In this document: in pieces, positions 1 to 8,071 of the stretch
How positions within the stretch are numbered: position 1 is the stretch's first letter
How the letters are laid out: each line of letters opens with the position of its first letter
Program-made: the position numbers and the translations under genes
Assembly (NCBI GenBank): GCA_903875445.1
Contig: CAIQWD010000076.1
Span: forward strand, 1 to 32,955
DNA from: an uncultured delta proteobacterium
Lineage (GTDB): Bacteria > Desulfobacterota > Desulfobulbia > Desulfobulbales > Desulfocapsaceae
Reading direction: 5' to 3'
Length of the DNA stretch: 32,955 nt
The notes under the pieces: generated by a model
Told to the model about the DNA's origin: nothing
Databases searched by the model: none
What the model saw: the letters and a program-made list of their open reading frames with translations, nothing else

Positions 1-138
1 GGTTTGCTTTCTGTCAAAGATCTGTGGGTAAACATCCATTACCCGGCTACGGCTCGGTAGCTCTTGGGAACCGCCTGGTGCGGACCCGCATGCCAGGTGG
101 TGTGGGGGCTGGGGGAGAGATTCCCCCGGCTACCCGAT
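1..138 (+). mobile_element. Group II intron, 3' end (domains V and VI)
   Basis: A hairpin centred on about 83-106 (CCTGG/TGCGG arms around a short loop) inside complementary ACC/GGT arms has the shape of domain V. It is followed by a G-rich/C-rich stem (about 101-136, GGGGG...CCCCC) with an A bulged near its 3' side at 132, as expected for domain VI and its branch-point adenosine. The end at about 138 (CCCGAT) fits the usual 3' AY terminus. No reverse-transcriptase ORF is included; it would lie to the left of the window. The subclass is not assigned. The 5' end of what looks like the same kind of intron closes the window at 32817. Confidence 0.75.
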
Positions 139-849
139 TGGGCATATAAGATCCCAATGTTGAATTTGCCCTTTCCAGTTACTCTGGACTGAATTTACGA
201 TTTCTGAATGGAAATTATGGTGTTTCGGTTGTAATGCCATGAGAAAAACAACATGTGGTGTCGAAAATGCTTCAACAAGCGAGCTTGGCGTTGTGTTTTT
301 CAATTCTCCCATCATTCGCTGGATGAAGTTGATACGATTTTCTCGGATAAAGTGTTGATATATCAAAAGAGACTTTCCTGAAGACCAAAGTTTTTCAATT
401 TCTCTCCAGTAAGCAAACTTTGAGGAGTATTTTCTGCCATAAGGCGTTGACTTAACCTCCAAGCCGTTATCAGGGTCTAGAAAAACAAACTCACACTCTT
501 GTGAGTGAGCGGTAAGTGACGAGAACCATGCATTTCTTTCTGGCGAGGAATCTGGAACACGATTTGAGAAATAATAGGTTTCCGGCAAAAGCCCAGTGTT
601 TTCCAATAAACTAACTCGCCGTTGTTGTTTATTGGACAGAATGTCACGGATTCCCTGAAACAACTGCGGATCGTATTTTGACCATTTACTCGGTTGTTCA
701 AGATATAAGGTGAAATTGCCATCAGTGCTCCCGTCATCAGGTGTGAGCATCCAGGCGACCAACATTCGAAGTTTGGTTACTTGGATTATTGACCGGAGCA
801 ACCCATACTTTCGATAATCGTTGATGTCTCCGAAATATTGGTCTTTCAT
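130..849 (-). CDS. Conserved hypothetical protein, 239 residues
   Basis: A full-length uncharacterised protein beginning MKDQYFGDINDYRKYGLLR, a start I recognise from a scattered family of bacterial hypothetical proteins of about this length; I know no demonstrated function. Visible conserved-looking blocks are the N-terminal FGDINDYRKYG, a central FVFLDPDNGLEV followed by PYGRKYSSK, and LLIYQHF. The DPDNG block followed by a hydrophobic strand could be an enzyme active-site loop, but that is a guess. There is no signal peptide or membrane segment. Base composition is more AT-rich than the cobalamin genes, in keeping with an accessory gene. The last three codons and TAG stop run into the end of the antisense group II intron (130-138), so the intron sits at the very 3' end of the gene and supplies its stop. 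No clear Shine-Dalgarno is seen before the ATG. Confidence 0.7.
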   Translation of the reverse strand: MKDQYFGDINDYRKYGLLRSIIQVTKLRMLVAWMLTPDDGSTDGNFTLYLEQPSKWSKYDPQLFQGIRDILSNKQQRRVSLLENTGLLPETYYFSNRVPDSSPERNAWFSSLTAHSQECEFVFLDPDNGLEVKSTPYGRKYSSKFAYWREIEKLWSSGKSLLIYQHFIRENRINFIQRMMGELKNTTPSSLVEAFSTPHVVFLMALQPKHHNFHSEIVNSVQSNWKGQIQHWDLICPIG

Positions 850-1519
850 CGTATTTTCTTTTTAAACCACAATTTTGAAGTAACCGGAAATTACCCAGCC
901 CAACAAATTATTCTGCCGACCTGTGTATCATCCCGAATTGTAGGGTCTGCCGCATGTTTTTTCATGCCGAAAAAATCTTTACCCTTCAGGTGCAAGACAG
1001 GTATTTCTGGTAATGGTCCAATATTTATAAAAATAATTTTAAAACCCGGCTACGTCCGAATTATTGCTTTTCTGCATAACCTTCCGACTGGAAGGATAAC
1101 CACTTCTGGAGAGCTTCCCATTGTTCCCAGCCCCGCCGTATTACTGGCACGTTTCAAAAGAGTCAGAAGGGGCTTCCATGATATTGACTTATTCAATTCG
1201 CAACCTCGACCTGTTTTCTGTTCACGTTTACAAGAGGGGTTCCTCACCTTGCTACATTTTTTAACACGTTACTGAAGTATTGCCAAGAACAAATCACTAT
1301 TAATCCGATCTTGTTGTCTTTCATGCCTGACGCGTCTTCGGGACGTTAGTATTCAATCTTAACCCTTTCCCTGTTCAACAGGGGCCAGCCTATCTAAGAC
1401 AACAGCTTGGCAGTCGCATCACCAATGCCCATTATTAAATTGAAGAAAAGAGCCGAAGCGGGCATAATAGCGCCGAAACATGGTCGTCCGGTAAGCTGAA
1501 TTATCACTAAAGGAGTAAA
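850..1519. other. Long intergenic region, no convincing gene
   Basis: About 670 bases between the divergently transcribed 239-residue gene and pfkA. The open frames here have unlike-protein composition and no ribosome binding site, so I leave them out. Small hairpins are present (CTTCC/GGAAG near 1082-1095; CGTC/GACG near 1335-1346) without a following T-run. The only clear signal is the AAAGGAG Shine-Dalgarno at about 1508-1515 before pfkA. The stretch could hold a decayed cassette or gene, but nothing is recognisable by eye. Confidence 0.5.
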
Positions 1520-2647
1520 ATGAATAAAAATATAGGGATATTAACAGCAGGTGGAGACAGCCCTGGGCTGAATGCGGCGATTCGCGCCATCGGCAAATCG
1601 GCGTTGTCCTCAGGGATGCATGTTATTGGCTTTCGCGATGGTTTCCGCGGGCTGATGGAAAATAGAACCTTGCGTCTTGGTTTGGAGACTCTTTCCTCGA
1701 TCCTCACCAGGGGCGGAACCATCCTCGGGACCAGTCGCGACAAGCCGCACAAGATGCCGGTCGGTAGTGAAATTATGGATATGACCCAGGTCATCTGCGA
1801 CAATTACCGGCACCATAACCTTGATGCCCTGATCTGTATCGGCGGTGGCGGCACCCAAAAAAATGCCTACCGCTTAGCGCAAAAGGGCCTGAATATCCTG
1901 ACTCTTCCCAAGACCATCGACAATGATGTGGCGATGACCGACGTCACCTTCGGATTTCATACCGCCATGGAGATCGCCACCGAAGCAATCGACAGGTTAC
2001 ACTCGACCGCCCACAGCCATCACCGCATAATCGTCGTCGAGATCATGGGCCATAACGCCGGCTGGTTGGCCCTGGGGGCGGGCATGGCCGGGGGTGCGGA
2101 TGTAATTCTTATCCCGGAAATTCCCTACGATTTGGAAGCCATTACCAACGCCATCCGCAAGAGAAAACAACGGGGCACCAATTTTAGCATTGTTGCCGTC
2201 GCCGAGGGGGCGTTGTGCCTTGCCGAGTATCAGCGTTACGTCGGTCTTAAGCAGGCGAAAAGCGAGGCAAAGGAAAAGGAAGACGGCAAAGCCCTGAAAA
2301 AGGCGGAGGAGGCCTTGCTCGAATTCGCCGCCCACCGCAGCACTAACACCCTAAGACTCTCCCAGGAGCTGGAAAAAATGACCGGCCTGGAGTCACGGGT
2401 GACCATCCTCGGCTATTATCAGCGAGGCGGGACACCCTCCGCCGCCGATAGGATGCTGGCCACCCGCCTCGGCAGCGCCTGTGTCGATTACATTGCCCAG
2501 GGCATCGGCGGGGTAATGATCGCCGCCGATCGCGACGGTACCAGGGCGGTGCCGCTGGCAGAGGTGGTCGGCAAGAAGAAGCTGGTGCCCCAGGATCATC
2601 CGTGGGTGTTGGCTGCCCGCAAGGTAGGCACCTGTATGGGCGATTAA
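1520..2647 (+). CDS. pfkA: 6-phosphofructokinase (group III-like)
   Basis: Phosphorylates fructose 6-phosphate to the 1,6-bisphosphate in glycolysis (cytosol). The N-terminal [14 protein letters not shown], the GGTILGTSR loop (residues 65-73), TIDND with the catalytic aspartate (D134), the MGHNAG block (180-185) and the later VAVAEGA are standard for the PFKA superfamily. The length of 375 residues is somewhat longer than E. coli PfkA (320), with a charged insertion at about 245-270. The nucleotide signature is mixed: GGGGT at 108-112 has Gly where PPi enzymes have Asp (E. coli position 104), pointing to ATP, but Lys131 before TIDND is typical of PPi-dependent and group III enzymes. The Asp of GGDG is itself replaced by Gly. 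AAAGGAG lies 5 bases before the ATG. The gene stands alone. Confidence 0.88.
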   Translation: MNKNIGILTAGGDSPGLNAAIRAIGKSALSSGMHVIGFRDGFRGLMENRTLRLGLETLSSILTRGGTILGTSRDKPHKMPVGSEIMDMTQVICDNYRHHNLDALICIGGGGTQKNAYRLAQKGLNILTLPKTIDNDVAMTDVTFGFHTAMEIATEAIDRLHSTAHSHHRIIVVEIMGHNAGWLALGAGMAGGADVILIPEIPYDLEAITNAIRKRKQRGTNFSIVAVAEGALCLAEYQRYVGLKQAKSEAKEKEDGKALKKAEEALLEFAAHRSTNTLRLSQELEKMTGLESRVTILGYYQRGGTPSAADRMLATRLGSACVDYIAQGIGGVMIAADRDGTRAVPLAEVVGKKKLVPQDHPWVLAARKVGTCMGD

Positions 2648-2658
2648 AATCTCGATCC

Positions 2659-2686
2659 TTGACAAGGGATACAATTTGTGTACATT
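2659..2686 (+). promoter_or_regulatory. Putative sigma-70 promoter of brnTA
   Basis: A perfect TTGACA (2659-2664) is followed after 16 bases by TACATT (2681-2686). The start codon of brnT is at 2697, so the transcript would begin within a few bases of the ATG and be nearly leaderless; no Shine-Dalgarno is present. The heptamer ATAAGCT occurs twice around the start codon (2690-2696 and 2700-2706), a possible operator, since BrnTA-type systems autoregulate. Confidence 0.5.
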
Positions 2687-2696
2687 ATTATAAGCT

Positions 2697-2978
2697 ATGA
2701 TAAGCTTTGAATGGGACGAACAAAAACGTCTTGCCAACCTTGAAAAGCATGGCCTCGATTTCTTCGATGTCGCTGAAGTTTTCGAGGCTCCGCATATTAA
2801 GGTTCCTTCAGCCTATAGCGGTGAGGAAGAGCGGTTTCTTGCCATAGGCTTGTTAAAGGGTCGCTACGTGACGATTATCTTCACTACCCGAGGCGAGTCA
2901 ATGAGGATTATTTCTTTTCGGAGGGCGCGCCATGAAGAAAGACAAAAATATAGTGAGATATGCGGCAGCAGAGCTTAA
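2697..2978 (+). CDS. brnT: BrnT family toxin (ribonuclease)
   Basis: A 93-residue type II toxin of the BrnT family, a RelE-like fold mRNA-cleaving ribonuclease acting in the cytosol. The N-terminal FEWDEQKRLANLEKHG block is the family signature. It is followed by the AIGLLKGRYVTIIFTTRG strand pair and the C-terminal RIISFRRARHEERQKY, where the Arg/His/Glu cluster is expected to be catalytic. The length matches the family. It overlaps the antitoxin gene by 47 bases, the usual toxin-first order of brnTA operons. The ATG at 2697 is chosen because family members begin two or three residues before FEWD; it has no Shine-Dalgarno. Confidence 0.9.
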   Translation: MISFEWDEQKRLANLEKHGLDFFDVAEVFEAPHIKVPSAYSGEEERFLAIGLLKGRYVTIIFTTRGESMRIISFRRARHEERQKYSEICGSRA

Positions 2979-3249
2979 AGCGAAAAGCGCCGAAAGTGCC
3001 ACTGATCTTAGCAAGGTTGACGCTCTGTCGGACGAGCAACTCGACCACTTGATTGCCGAAGACGAGTGTGACATTCGGCCTGACTGGACGCGGGCTAAAC
3101 TTATTTTGCCTCAAGCCAAGCAATCGATTCACCTGCGTCTTGAGGAAGATGTCATTAATTTTTTCAAATCGAGCGGCAAGGGACACATTTCACGGATGCA
3201 AGCTGTTCTCAAAGCTTATGTGAATGCTCATCGCCCCCACGCCAAGTGA
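2932..3249 (+). CDS. brnA: BrnA family antitoxin
   Basis: A 105-residue antitoxin that neutralises BrnT and probably represses the shared promoter. The acidic middle (DEQLDHLIAEDECDIRPDW) and the C-terminal QSIHLRLEEDVINFFK, followed by a helix ending in AYVNAH, match the BrnA layout in which a ribbon-helix-helix DNA-binding domain is C-terminal. GGAGG stands 8 bases before the ATG, inside the end of brnT, so the antitoxin has a good ribosome binding site while the toxin has none. This is consistent with antitoxin excess. Confidence 0.88.
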   Translation: MKKDKNIVRYAAAELKAKSAESATDLSKVDALSDEQLDHLIAEDECDIRPDWTRAKLILPQAKQSIHLRLEEDVINFFKSSGKGHISRMQAVLKAYVNAHRPHAK

Positions 3250-3280
3250 GAGAATCGGTAACTGTGGTGCACCCTGAGAA

Positions 3281-4051
3281 TTACAAGGAGTATTTTCCCC
3301 GATAGCCGCGCGGCGTTATCATCAGGTCGTTCCAGGTAAAGGTCTGGCTGTTGCCGATGATGACCGTGGACTGCATGCCGATCTCGCTTTCCAGCATTTT
3401 CTCTAAGGTAGTGACGACGATGGTTTCGTTATCCCTGGTGGCGGCGGTGACGATGCCGACCGGGGTGGACGGCGAGCGATGGGCAAGAAAGATCTCCCGG
3501 GCGCGGACGATCTGGTCGGTGCGCCGCTTTGACCTGGGGTTGTAGATGGCGGTGACGAAATCGGCCATGGCCGCGGCGGTGAGGCGCTTTTCGATGAGCT
3601 CCCAGGGAGTCAGGAGATCGGACAGGCTGATTGCCGCAAAGTCGTGCATAAGAGGCGCCCCAAGACGGGCAGCGCAGCTGTTGATGGCGGCAAGGCCTGG
3701 GATGATCTCGATTTTGCAGGTACAACCAGTTTCTTTTGCCAGTTCATACACCAGCCCAGCCATGGCGTAGATGCCGGGATCGCCGCCGGAAACCAGGGCG
3801 ACATTCTTTCCCGATTCGGCCATTGTCAGGGCGGTGCGGCAGCGCTCCACCTCTTTCATCATCTCTGAAGAAATCACTTCTTTACCTGCCAGAAAGGCCG
3901 GAATCAGTTCGAGGTAGGTTTTATAGCCGATGATCACCTCTGCCTTTTCAAGGACCTCGCAGGCCGCGAGGGTCATCTGTTTTACTGCTCCGGGGCCTGT
4001 TCCGACAACGAAAAGGGTGCCCGGGCTATTGCCATGGTTACATTTTTCCAT
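3281..4051 (-). CDS. cbiH: Precorrin-3B C17-methyltransferase (CbiH/CobJ)
   Basis: SAM-dependent methylation at C17 with ring contraction of cobalt-factor III in anaerobic corrin synthesis. The protein is 256 residues with the class III tetrapyrrole methylase features: GTLFVVGTGPG at the start, SGGDPGIYAMAG in the middle, the EIIPGLAAINSCAARLGAPL block and the IYNPRSKRR segment characteristic of CbiH/CobJ. It is the last gene of the leftward cobalamin operon and overlaps the end of cbiG by 70 bases. The ATG at 4051 is supported by AGGA about 9 bases upstream, and no later start would keep the nucleotide-binding strand. No terminator is visible between its end and brnA. Confidence 0.93.
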   Translation of the reverse strand: MEKCNHGNSPGTLFVVGTGPGAVKQMTLAACEVLEKAEVIIGYKTYLELIPAFLAGKEVISSEMMKEVERCRTALTMAESGKNVALVSGGDPGIYAMAGLVYELAKETGCTCKIEIIPGLAAINSCAARLGAPLMHDFAAISLSDLLTPWELIEKRLTAAAMADFVTAIYNPRSKRRTDQIVRAREIFLAHRSPSTPVGIVTAATRDNETIVVTTLEKMLESEIGMQSTVIIGNSQTFTWNDLMITPRGYRGKYSL

Positions 4052-4983
4052 TTTCTTTTCCTGCTCTCAAGATGATTGCTTTGCGCGCTGAGAAGTGCGG
4101 TCGGTTCGGCAACGCCGATTGCCCCGACCGCCTTCAAAGCGACAAAGGATATTACTAGATTATTCAGGGTATTGATTTGTTCGCCGGGAAAAAACTCGAT
4201 CTGCCAGCGATTGTCGACGGCAAATTGCAAAAGGCCCGGTTCGTCGTTTTTTTTGTCAATGGAGGCGAGGTTGCGGATGCTTGCCCTGGAAAGCTGCAAG
4301 TCTGCCAGTAATTCGCCCAGGGCTTCCTCGAATTCTCCGGCCGGGGTGCCACGGTTGCAGCCGATGCCGACTACCAGGGTGCGGGGGCGAAAGATCGTCG
4401 CTCCATCGGCATAGCGTGTCGAGGTGGAAACAATGATATCGGCCTGCTCGGGTTCGTTCACCCGGGTCAGCCCCGGCGGCAAGGAGAGGACCGTTTCATC
4501 GGTATAGATGTGCAACTCGCCGTGGTTCACCAAGAGAGTGGCGGCGGCAGTGAGTTTTTCCCGGCTGGGAGGAAGTAAATTCTGCTCATCCGCCCAGAGA
4601 TCGAGGGCGACGAGGCTCAGGGTGTCGGAGGCGGTGGTGATGACCGGGGTTCCGCCGGTAAGTATCGCAACTCTCCGGGCCAGGTCATTGCCGCCACCCA
4701 CATGTCCGCCAAGAAGACTGATGGCATGCCGGCCCTTCTCATCCATAACGACGACACAGGGGTCGATATGTTTGTCGCGCAGCAGCGGGGCGATGGCCCG
4801 GACGACGATGCCCGTAGCCATGATGCAGATCAGGCCGTCATAGCAATGCCAGTTGGCGGCGATGAGTTCGGCAACTTTTTGCCCTTCTGCCTGCGCAAGA
4901 AGGGTCGCGCCGTCAAGCCGGTCGGCAAGTTCCAGTGCCAGCTCTTTTCCGCCCCGGGTTATGGCGATAAGGGCAATTTTCAT
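3982..4983 (-). CDS. cbiG: Cobalt-precorrin-5A hydrolase (CbiG)
   Basis: Opens the ring A lactone of cobalt-precorrin-5A with loss of acetaldehyde, a step specific to the anaerobic pathway. The N-terminal half has GLICIMATGIVVRAIAP and the LLGGHVGGGNDLARR block diagnostic of CbiG. The C-terminal domain begins around VVGIGCNRGTPAGE, the CobE/GbiG-C type. I place the start at the ATG at 4983, one base into the stop of cbiF (TGATG), rather than a TTG one codon earlier; AAGGA lies 11 bases upstream. The 3' end overlaps cbiH by 70 bases in another frame, and that tail (KRKWKNV...EQAPEQ) looks unconserved. Confidence 0.92.
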   Translation of the reverse strand: MKIALIAITRGGKELALELADRLDGATLLAQAEGQKVAELIAANWHCYDGLICIMATGIVVRAIAPLLRDKHIDPCVVVMDEKGRHAISLLGGHVGGGNDLARRVAILTGGTPVITTASDTLSLVALDLWADEQNLLPPSREKLTAAATLLVNHGELHIYTDETVLSLPPGLTRVNEPEQADIIVSTSTRYADGATIFRPRTLVVGIGCNRGTPAGEFEEALGELLADLQLSRASIRNLASIDKKNDEPGLLQFAVDNRWQIEFFPGEQINTLNNLVISFVALKAVGAIGVAEPTALLSAQSNHLESRKRKWKNVTMAIARAPFSLSEQAPEQ

Positions 4984-5789
4984 CAATTGCCGGTTCCTTG
5001 GCGGTAGCCGTGGGTAAAGGCGCTGTCATAGAGTTTCGACAAAGCCGGTGGCGGCCCTTCGGCCAGAACCCTGCCGACGGCGATAATTGCGGTTTTGGTA
5101 ATGTTGGCCTCTTTTACCTGGGCGGCAATGGTCGCCAGCGTCCCGCGCAGCTGTCTTTCATCGGGCCAGCTGACCTTTTCAACAATGGCCACCGGGGTAT
5201 CTGGTGGATAGCCACCGGCGAGCAGGTCGGTCACCACCTCGTCAATCATTCCGACGCTTAAAAAAATCATCATCGTTGCCTGATGGGCAGCTAGCGACTT
5301 GAGGCTTTCCCCCTCCGGCACTGGGGTCCTGCCGCCGCGTCGGGTAAAAATAACCGTCTGGCTTACCTCCGGCAAGGTCAGTTCGGTTTGCAGGGCCGCC
5401 GCCGAAGCTGTGCCGGAACTGACTCCGGGGACAACGCAAAAGGGGATGGCATGGCCGCGCAGCAGGGCAATCTGCTCATTGATCGCCCCATAGATCGAGG
5501 GGTCGCCGGTATGCAGACGGACGATCTGTTTGCCATCCTGCCAGGCCTGTAAAATGAGAGCAAAGACTTCATCGAGATTCATGCCCGCCGAATCGTGGAT
5601 TTCCGCCTTTAGTCCGTCAAGCAGTGTCCGGGGAACCAGGCTGCCGGTAAAAATAACCAGGTCGGCTTCCCGCAGGAGGCGTTGGCCTTTGACCGTGATC
5701 AGCTCCGGGTCGCCCGGACCGGCGCCGACAAAATGGACTGGGTGGTGGCTGCCGGCCATTGCCGGTTGCTTGTCGCTCGCTTTGCTCAT
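4983..5789 (-). CDS. cbiF: Cobalt-precorrin-4 C11-methyltransferase (CbiF/CobM)
   Basis: Adds the C11 methyl group to cobalt-precorrin-4. The 268 residues carry the methylase signatures VHFVGAGPGDPELITVKG at the start, LVIFTGSLV, RLHTGDPSIYGA and VVPGVSSGTASAAAL, and the FTRRGGRTPVP segment typical of CbiF. The N-terminal 15 residues before VHFVGAGPG are an extension. It shares an ATGA junction with cbiET upstream and a TGATG junction with cbiG downstream, so translation is very likely coupled along the operon. Confidence 0.94.
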   Translation of the reverse strand: MSKASDKQPAMAGSHHPVHFVGAGPGDPELITVKGQRLLREADLVIFTGSLVPRTLLDGLKAEIHDSAGMNLDEVFALILQAWQDGKQIVRLHTGDPSIYGAINEQIALLRGHAIPFCVVPGVSSGTASAAALQTELTLPEVSQTVIFTRRGGRTPVPEGESLKSLAAHQATMMIFLSVGMIDEVVTDLLAGGYPPDTPVAIVEKVSWPDERQLRGTLATIAAQVKEANITKTAIIAVGRVLAEGPPPALSKLYDSAFTHGYRQGTGN

Positions 5790-6997
5790 CGTGTTCCCGT
5801 CATTATGGTTATCGGATTGAAAATTTTTGTATTGCCGTCCGGGTCTGTTCGGGAGACCTGGAGCGTCGAGGTATGCACGGTAAAACCATGTTCTCGCATT
5901 AGCGGAGGTGCCATCTGCACAGTTTTTACGACAACCCCGTTAATGACCAGGATGCCGCCCTCGGTAAGCCGAGACGCCACTGCCGGAACAATGGCCGGGA
6001 GCGCGCCGCTGCTGCCGCCGATAAAAACCCGCTGCGGGTCGGGAAGGCCGGCAAGGGCTTCCGGCGCCCGACCCAAGACCGGCACTATATTGAAACAGCG
6101 GAATTTGACAATATTCTTTTTAATATTTTCCAACTCTTCTTCTTTTTGCTCGACGGCGTAGATCGTCAGTCGCGGGTTGGCACGCGCCGCCTCGATGGAC
6201 AGCGAGCCGCTGCCGGCCCCGATATCCCAGAGCACGCCGGTCTCCGGCAGGCAAAGTTGGTGCAAGGTTGCTGCCCGCACTTCGTTTTTGGTGATCAAGC
6301 CCCTGCTGTGGTGGAGGAGCTCTTCCGTCAAACCGAAACGGTAATCGGGGTTGGCGGGAACGTCGGGGATCAGCAGGCAGACGATGTTGAGGGCGGAAAA
6401 GCGTTGTTTGCACGCCTCCGCCAGATTGCCACGAAACACCCGCTGGCTCGCCAGGCCGATATCTTCGGCGACCAGCATCCTGATACTGTTCGGCAGCTCG
6501 GTTTCGCCGATCAGCGTCAAGTAATCGAGCAGTTCATCGGCGATGCGATCGGGGCTATGGTTCGCATCGGTGAGAACAAGATGTTTGCTCCGGCTCAGTA
6601 AGATCCCTGGAAGATGGGCGGCATTACGGCCATGCAGGCTGGTGATCGTCGCATCGTCCCAGGGAACGCGAAACAGGGCGCAGGCTTTCTGCACCGCCGA
6701 GAGGGCGGGGAAGATAGCGATCCTCTCCTCGGGGAATTCAGTGAGCAACCTACGGCCGATGCCGAAAAAGAGGGGGTCGCCGCTGGCCAATACCGCAACA
6801 TTGCCGTGCGGCAAGGCGTTACGCAGCGCTGTCAGGGACTCCTTCAGTGGGGTGATTTCCACATATCTGTCGGCAAAGCCGGTGACCAACTCGGTAAAGC
6901 GCTTGGCCCCGACGATCAGGCTACACCCTTGCAGCAGTTGTTCCTGCCAGGTGGAGAGCAGCGAGTCGGCGATGCCGATAACGAAAATCTTAAACAT
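5786..6997 (-). CDS. cbiET: Cobalt-precorrin-6B C5,C15-methyltransferase, CbiE-CbiT fusion
   Basis: A fused two-domain enzyme of 403 residues, like CobL. Residues 1-205 are the CbiE methylase (C5) with GNVAVLASGDPLFFG and the NSIRMLVAEDIG segment. From about 225 the CbiT domain (C15 methylation plus C12 acetate decarboxylation) follows with HSRGLITKNEVRAATL, the SAM-binding WDIGAGSGSLSIEAA and FIGGSSG. The CbiE N-terminus is short, reading IFVIGIADS instead of the glycine-rich VVGIGPGG loop of most homologues. It overlaps cbiD by 8 bases and cbiF by 4. Confidence 0.94.
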   Translation of the reverse strand: MFKIFVIGIADSLLSTWQEQLLQGCSLIVGAKRFTELVTGFADRYVEITPLKESLTALRNALPHGNVAVLASGDPLFFGIGRRLLTEFPEERIAIFPALSAVQKACALFRVPWDDATITSLHGRNAAHLPGILLSRSKHLVLTDANHSPDRIADELLDYLTLIGETELPNSIRMLVAEDIGLASQRVFRGNLAEACKQRFSALNIVCLLIPDVPANPDYRFGLTEELLHHSRGLITKNEVRAATLHQLCLPETGVLWDIGAGSGSLSIEAARANPRLTIYAVEQKEEELENIKKNIVKFRCFNIVPVLGRAPEALAGLPDPQRVFIGGSSGALPAIVPAVASRLTEGGILVINGVVVKTVQMAPPLMREHGFTVHTSTLQVSRTDPDGNTKIFNPITIMTGTR

Positions 6998-8069
6998 GGG
7001 CGAGGATTTCCGCCTTGTGGTTGACTAAGTAGACGTGCACCGTTCCGCCGGTCACCTCTTGGCAATACTCTCGGGCCTTTTGGCAAACCGCCTCGGTCAG
7101 GTCGTGCCTTCCGGCCTCTTCGATATGCGTGTACATTTCCCTGGCGGTATTGGCCTGTGCAAATTTTTCCAAGAGCGCACCCTCGGCCCCAAGACTTGCC
7201 AGCAGCCTGGCTCCATCGGCCACCTCCAGTGCCCCGTGCCGCACATGAGTCTGCGGGATGCGTAGCGCAGCCTTCATGATTTTTGCCCACATTCCGGCCA
7301 GATGCACGGTCGAGAAACCCCTCTGTGCCGCCTCCTTCAGGGAAAACTCAAGATAATCGCCCATCATCGCATAGGCCTCTTCCGGCAGGTTGAGGAGCTG
7401 CTGCGCCCCCTTCTCGGAGGTTCTGCCGGTGGACAGCACCACCTCGGAAAGTCCTGCCTCCCGAGCCACATCGAGGGAGGCCTTAATGGTTGCGGTCCAG
7501 GCATCGGCGGAGATCGGCCGGACAATGCCGGTAGTACCGAGAATCGACAGCCCGCCGACGATGCCGAGCCGGCTGTTGAGGGTTCTCAGCGCCAGCTCCT
7601 CGCCGCCGGCAACGGAAATGATGACGGTGAGCTTTTCACTCCCGGTAACTTCACGCACCGCTTGACAGATCATTTGCCGGGGGACCGGGTTGATGGCCGG
7701 TTCTCCGACTGAAACCGCCAGGCCCGGCTTGGTCATCTGGCCGACGCCCGGTCCCCGGCAGAGACGGATGTTGCCGAGGAGCACGCAGTTGCCGCCGGCT
7801 TGCCGCTTGCGGCCGGAGCTGACGGTGGCGATGATCTCGGCACCGTTGGTCACATCGGGATCGTCTCCGGCATCTTTGATCACGGAAGCGGTGGCATCAC
7901 CTTCCGCAGTTTTGCAGGCATGAATGCGAAAACTCTTCCGGCTGCCGTCGGGAAAGGGGATGGCGATTTCTTCGGGGAAGATGCCCTCCAGGAGAGCCAA
8001 AGCCGCCGCCTTGGCAGCGGCGGCCGCACAGGAACCAGTAGTGAAGCCGCTGCGGAGACGTTTGCCCAT
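6990..8069 (-). CDS. cbiD: Cobalt-precorrin-5B C1-methyltransferase (CbiD)
   Basis: Methylates C1 in the anaerobic pathway; it is unrelated in fold to the other corrin methylases. The start LRSGFTTGSCAAAAAKAA is the hallmark. GDDPDVTNGAEI, the INPVPRQMI block, LSILGTTGIVRPIS and the C-terminal VHLAGMWAKIMKAAL are all in family positions, and 359 residues is a normal length. It lies two bases after the cbiC stop and overlaps cbiET by 8. Its presence, with cbiG and cbiK, fixes the pathway as the oxygen-independent one. Confidence 0.95.
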   Translation of the reverse strand: MGKRLRSGFTTGSCAAAAAKAAALALLEGIFPEEIAIPFPDGSRKSFRIHACKTAEGDATASVIKDAGDDPDVTNGAEIIATVSSGRKRQAGGNCVLLGNIRLCRGPGVGQMTKPGLAVSVGEPAINPVPRQMICQAVREVTGSEKLTVIISVAGGEELALRTLNSRLGIVGGLSILGTTGIVRPISADAWTATIKASLDVAREAGLSEVVLSTGRTSEKGAQQLLNLPEEAYAMMGDYLEFSLKEAAQRGFSTVHLAGMWAKIMKAALRIPQTHVRHGALEVADGARLLASLGAEGALLEKFAQANTAREMYTHIEEAGRHDLTEAVCQKAREYCQEVTGGTVHVYLVNHKAEILAHV

Positions 8070-8071
8070 GG

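Noticed and set aside
838-1275. 145-residue plus-strand open frame
   Set aside because: It overlaps the start of the 239-residue gene, has no ribosome binding site and has unlike-protein composition.
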